This document shows, piece after piece, positions 6,776 through 8,261 of a stretch of DNA of 8,261 nt (position 1 is its first letter; the number at the start of each line of letters is the position of its first letter). The position numbers and the translations under genes are program-made. This DNA is from an uncultured Ruminococcus sp. GTDB taxonomy: Bacteria > Bacillota > Clostridia > Oscillospirales > Acutalibacteraceae. The stretch is taken from assembly GCA_902802975.1 (NCBI GenBank), contig CADCOF010000309.1:1-8261 (forward strand). The letters run 5' to 3'. The notes under the pieces are model-generated. The model saw only the letters and a program-made list of their open reading frames with translations. It ran no database searches and was not told where the DNA came from.

Positions 6776-6797
6776 TTGGAATAATCAGCAATGTGCA
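6763..6797 (+). other. Hairpin spanning the gatD stop codon
   Basis: TGCACA (6763-6768) pairs with TGTGCA (6792-6797) and CTGATT (6772-6777) with AATCAG (6783-6788), separated by a symmetric CAA/CAA internal loop and closed by a 5-base GGAAT loop. The gatD stop (6773-6775) lies in the inner stem. No T tract follows, so it is not an intrinsic terminator. It could influence mRNA stability or translation of the next gene. Confidence 0.5.
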
Positions 6798-6802
6798 CAT
6801 TG
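6789..6802. promoter_or_regulatory. Perfect 14-base palindrome before the acyltransferase-like gene
   Basis: CAATGTGCACATTG is identical to its reverse complement and has no spacer, so it resembles a protein binding site rather than an RNA stem. It overlaps the right arm of the hairpin at 6763-6797. I see no convincing promoter next to it, and no regulator is known from this window. Confidence 0.35.
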
Positions 6803-6806
6803 AACT

Positions 6807-6813
6807 GAGGTGG
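6807..6813 (+). promoter_or_regulatory. Ribosome binding site supporting a GTG start
   Basis: GAGGTGG ends 5 bases before GTG 6819. No ATG of the same frame lies near it, so GTG is the best start for the following gene. Confidence 0.75.
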
Positions 6814-6818
6814 TTTGA

Positions 6819-7361
6819 GTGTTAAAAAGCAGCGGATTTGGGATTGCCCTTTTCATCAATATTATTATTGTTGTGCTATGGAATTTTTTGTCATACTTTA
6901 TCTCGACTCTTCTGCCGAAAAAGTATATTCATGACAGCCGCCCTCCATTTCGTATAAGAGATTTTGAACATCAAGGGAAATTCTATGAGGAGAATTTCGC
7001 CTGTGACAAATGGTATCGTTCACTGCCCGGTCGCCCTATCAGATGGAGACTGAAGGATAACATGTTTGAACGCAAAACCATACCCGATCTGCAAAAAATG
7101 GTCTTGGCTACATGCCGTATAGAATTGTGGTCAATGTTAAACTGCACTTATTTTTTATGTGCATGGATTTTAGACGCTGCATATCTGGCGTTTATATTGT
7201 CGTCAATTGTTTTTATTGCCAATATTCCATATATTATTTGTTCTCGTTACGCACGCTGTATGATACTTAACGCTATGATCGGAAAGCGCAGAGAACAGGC
7301 TAAAAAAGCAAAAGAAAAAAAAGATACACCTAATTTTATGGATATGTATTTTTCGTTATAG
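6819..7361 (+). CDS. CrtO-like (glycosyl-4,4'-diaponeurosporenoate acyltransferase family) membrane protein
   Basis: A 180-residue membrane protein. A first hydrophobic segment lies at about 6-33, then a polar region of about 75 residues, then two closely spaced hydrophobic segments at about 108-140, and a basic lysine-rich tail (155-168). The polar region matches by eye the pattern of the CrtO family of staphyloxanthin biosynthesis: a proline/arginine stretch, E50, GKFYE (53-57), W65, LP (69-70), a F-x-R-K segment and TCRIEL (98-103) just before the paired helices. No carotenoid genes are visible, so the true substrate is probably not a carotenoid glycoside; family members are common in Firmicutes without that pathway. 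The start is GTG with GAGGTGG. It sits 43 bases after gatD and 22 bases before rsmE, on the same apparent transcript as murT-gatD, which suggests an envelope lipid or cell-wall related role (inference). The family call is from remembered motifs. Confidence 0.65.
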   Translation: MLKSSGFGIALFINIIIVVLWNFLSYFISTLLPKKYIHDSRPPFRIRDFEHQGKFYEENFACDKWYRSLPGRPIRWRLKDNMFERKTIPDLQKMVLATCRIELWSMLNCTYFLCAWILDAAYLAFILSSIVFIANIPYIICSRYARCMILNAMIGKRREQAKKAKEKKDTPNFMDMYFSL

Positions 7362-7383
7362 ATTTAATTTAAGAAGTGATGTT

Positions 7384-8115
7384 ATGGCATGGGTATTTAC
7401 AGAAAATGTGAACGGTTCGCATCATGTTATCGCGGGAGAGGACGCTCACCACATCGGCAAAGTTCTGCGAGTAAAGCCGGGCGAGTGTGTCACACTCTGC
7501 GATGAAAAACAAGTATGCCACGAATGCACAGTGGAAAGCGTCTCCTCCGACGCTGTGACAGTTAAGATAAACGAAAGTCACCCGTGCGTTCATGAGCCGG
7601 ACATTCATCTTACGCTTTATCAGGCACTGCCGAAGGGCGAAAAAATGGACATGATCGTGCAGAAGTCGATTGAACTGGGGGTAGCTGAAATAGTACCGGT
7701 ACTTTCGGCGCGCTGCATATCACGGCCCGATGAGAAGTCGATAAAGAAGAAAGTAGAGCGATGGAACAAAATCGCAAAGTCTGCCGCAATGCAGTCGAGA
7801 AGAGGATTTATTCCAACGGTAAAGCCGCTTATGAACTTTAAAGATGCGGCCATGCTTGCCGGAAAAAACACGGTTATCTGCTACGAGCTGGGCGGCGTTT
7901 CGATGGATAAGGCTCTTGAAAATTCGCTTGACAAAGAGCGGCGCAGTGTGAGTTTGTTTATCGGCAGCGAGGGCGGATTTGAGCAAAGCGAAGTTGACTT
8001 GATAACTCAAAACGGCGGAATAGCAGCCGGGCTTGGAAGGCGTATTCTGCGCGCAGAAACGGCACCGCTTGCAGCAGCGTCAGTGATTATGTACTTGACA
8101 GGCAATTTAAGCTAG
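7384..8115 (+). CDS. rsmE: 16S rRNA (uracil(1498)-N(3))-methyltransferase
   Basis: RsmE methylates N3 of U1498 in 16S rRNA of the 30S subunit using S-adenosylmethionine. The 243 residues show the N-terminal PUA-like part with HHIGKVLRVKPGE (22-34), then the SPOUT (trefoil-knot) domain: LYQALPKGEKMDMIVQKSIE (78-97), LGVAEIVP (98-105), RW..IAKSAAMQSRR (126-140) with the conserved glutamine-serine, IP (143-144), then the SAM-binding knot IGSEGGF (193-199) and LGRRILRAETAPLAA (217-231). Length is normal. ATG 7384 is preceded by AAGAAGTGAT, a match to the distal part of the anti-Shine-Dalgarno, 3 bases upstream. It follows the CrtO-like gene by 22 bases, so it is most likely the last gene of the murT operon. 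Its stop codon is immediately followed by a second GC-rich element. Confidence 0.97.
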   Translation: MAWVFTENVNGSHHVIAGEDAHHIGKVLRVKPGECVTLCDEKQVCHECTVESVSSDAVTVKINESHPCVHEPDIHLTLYQALPKGEKMDMIVQKSIELGVAEIVPVLSARCISRPDEKSIKKKVERWNKIAKSAAMQSRRGFIPTVKPLMNFKDAAMLAGKNTVICYELGGVSMDKALENSLDKERRSVSLFIGSEGGFEQSEVDLITQNGGIAAGLGRRILRAETAPLAAASVIMYLTGNLS

Positions 8116-8261
8116 GGCGGCGTGGCGGAGGGATTCTGAATAGATACAAAGTTATAATTAAACTATAAATGAGCAAAAAGTAAAAATGCACAAAAATTTC
8201 TTGTTTTACTCCTTCCGTCACGCCTGCGGTGTGCCACCGTCCCCGACGGCGTGCCACCGTG
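8116..8261. repeat. Second GC-rich intergenic element, truncated by the window end
   Basis: It starts on the base after the rsmE stop. The arm GGCGTGGCGGAGGGA (8119-8133) pairs with 8210-8224 over 15 positions without a mismatch if two G-U pairs are allowed. Inside is an AT-rich segment with a second inverted repeat AGTAAAA (8179-8185) / TTTTACT (8204-8210). It shares with the element at 4375-4631 the AAAAAGTAAAAAYGC block (4585-4599 region and 8175-8189 region) and, in opposite orientation, the palindromic GGYGGCACGCCGYC block (4611-4624; complement of 8245-8258). No coding frame is convincing. It may also end the murT-rsmE transcript. Confidence 0.6.
8227..8261 (+). repeat. Start of a 20-base tandem repeat with overlapping hairpins
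   Basis: GTGCCACCGT occurs at 8231-8240 and again at 8251-8260, exactly 20 bases apart; the matching unit (CGGYGTGCCACCGT) begins at 8227 and 8247. Each unit is palindromic: CGGTG (8227-8231) pairs with CACCG (8235-8239), while CCGTC (8237-8241) can instead pair with GACGG (8245-8249). The window ends in the second unit, so copy number is unknown. Confidence 0.55.

Overview
The window looks like chromosomal DNA of a low- to mid-GC Gram-positive bacterium, probably a gut Clostridia of the Ruminococcus / [Eubacterium] siraeum kind. This rests on strong GGAGG-type ribosome sites, near-consensus housekeeping promoters, a MurT/GatD lipid II amidation pair (typical of Gram-positive walls), a three-gene proton-translocating transhydrogenase and a tandem-repeat surface protein. 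The genus assignment is inference from gene style, not a database match. All genes lie on the + strand.

Layout. (1) 1-1275: 3' end of a large extracytoplasmic protein made of roughly 92-97-residue beta-rich repeats. (2) 1276-1466: intergenic stretch with a clear promoter (1335-1363) for the next operon, a small dyad, and a terminator-like hairpin (1398-1429) that lies downstream of that promoter, so it sits in the leader of the pnt mRNA. (3) 1467-4374: pntAA-pntAB-pntB, the split NAD(P) transhydrogenase, which couples hydride transfer between NADH and NADP+ to proton movement across the membrane. (4) 4375-4631: a GC-rich element of about 256 bp forming a long interrupted inverted repeat, starting directly after the pntB stop codon. 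(5) 4653-8115: a promoter (TTGACA-N17-TATGAT with TG extension) followed by murT-gatD-(CrtO-like acyltransferase family membrane protein)-rsmE, spaced as one operon. (6) 8116-8261: a second GC-rich element, again starting directly after a stop codon, sharing motifs with the first and running off the window end.

How the genes work together. PntAA carries the NAD(H) domain, PntB the NADP(H) domain, and PntAB plus PntB form the membrane part; together they supply NADPH at the expense of the proton gradient. MurT and GatD form the enzyme that amidates the alpha-carboxyl of D-Glu in lipid II. The CrtO-like membrane protein shares their apparent transcript, which fits an envelope role, and RsmE methylates 16S rRNA.

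The genes themselves are mostly ordinary. The least explained parts are the two related GC-rich elements placed flush against stop codons, the terminator-like hairpin inside the pnt leader, and a PntB membrane domain without any histidine.
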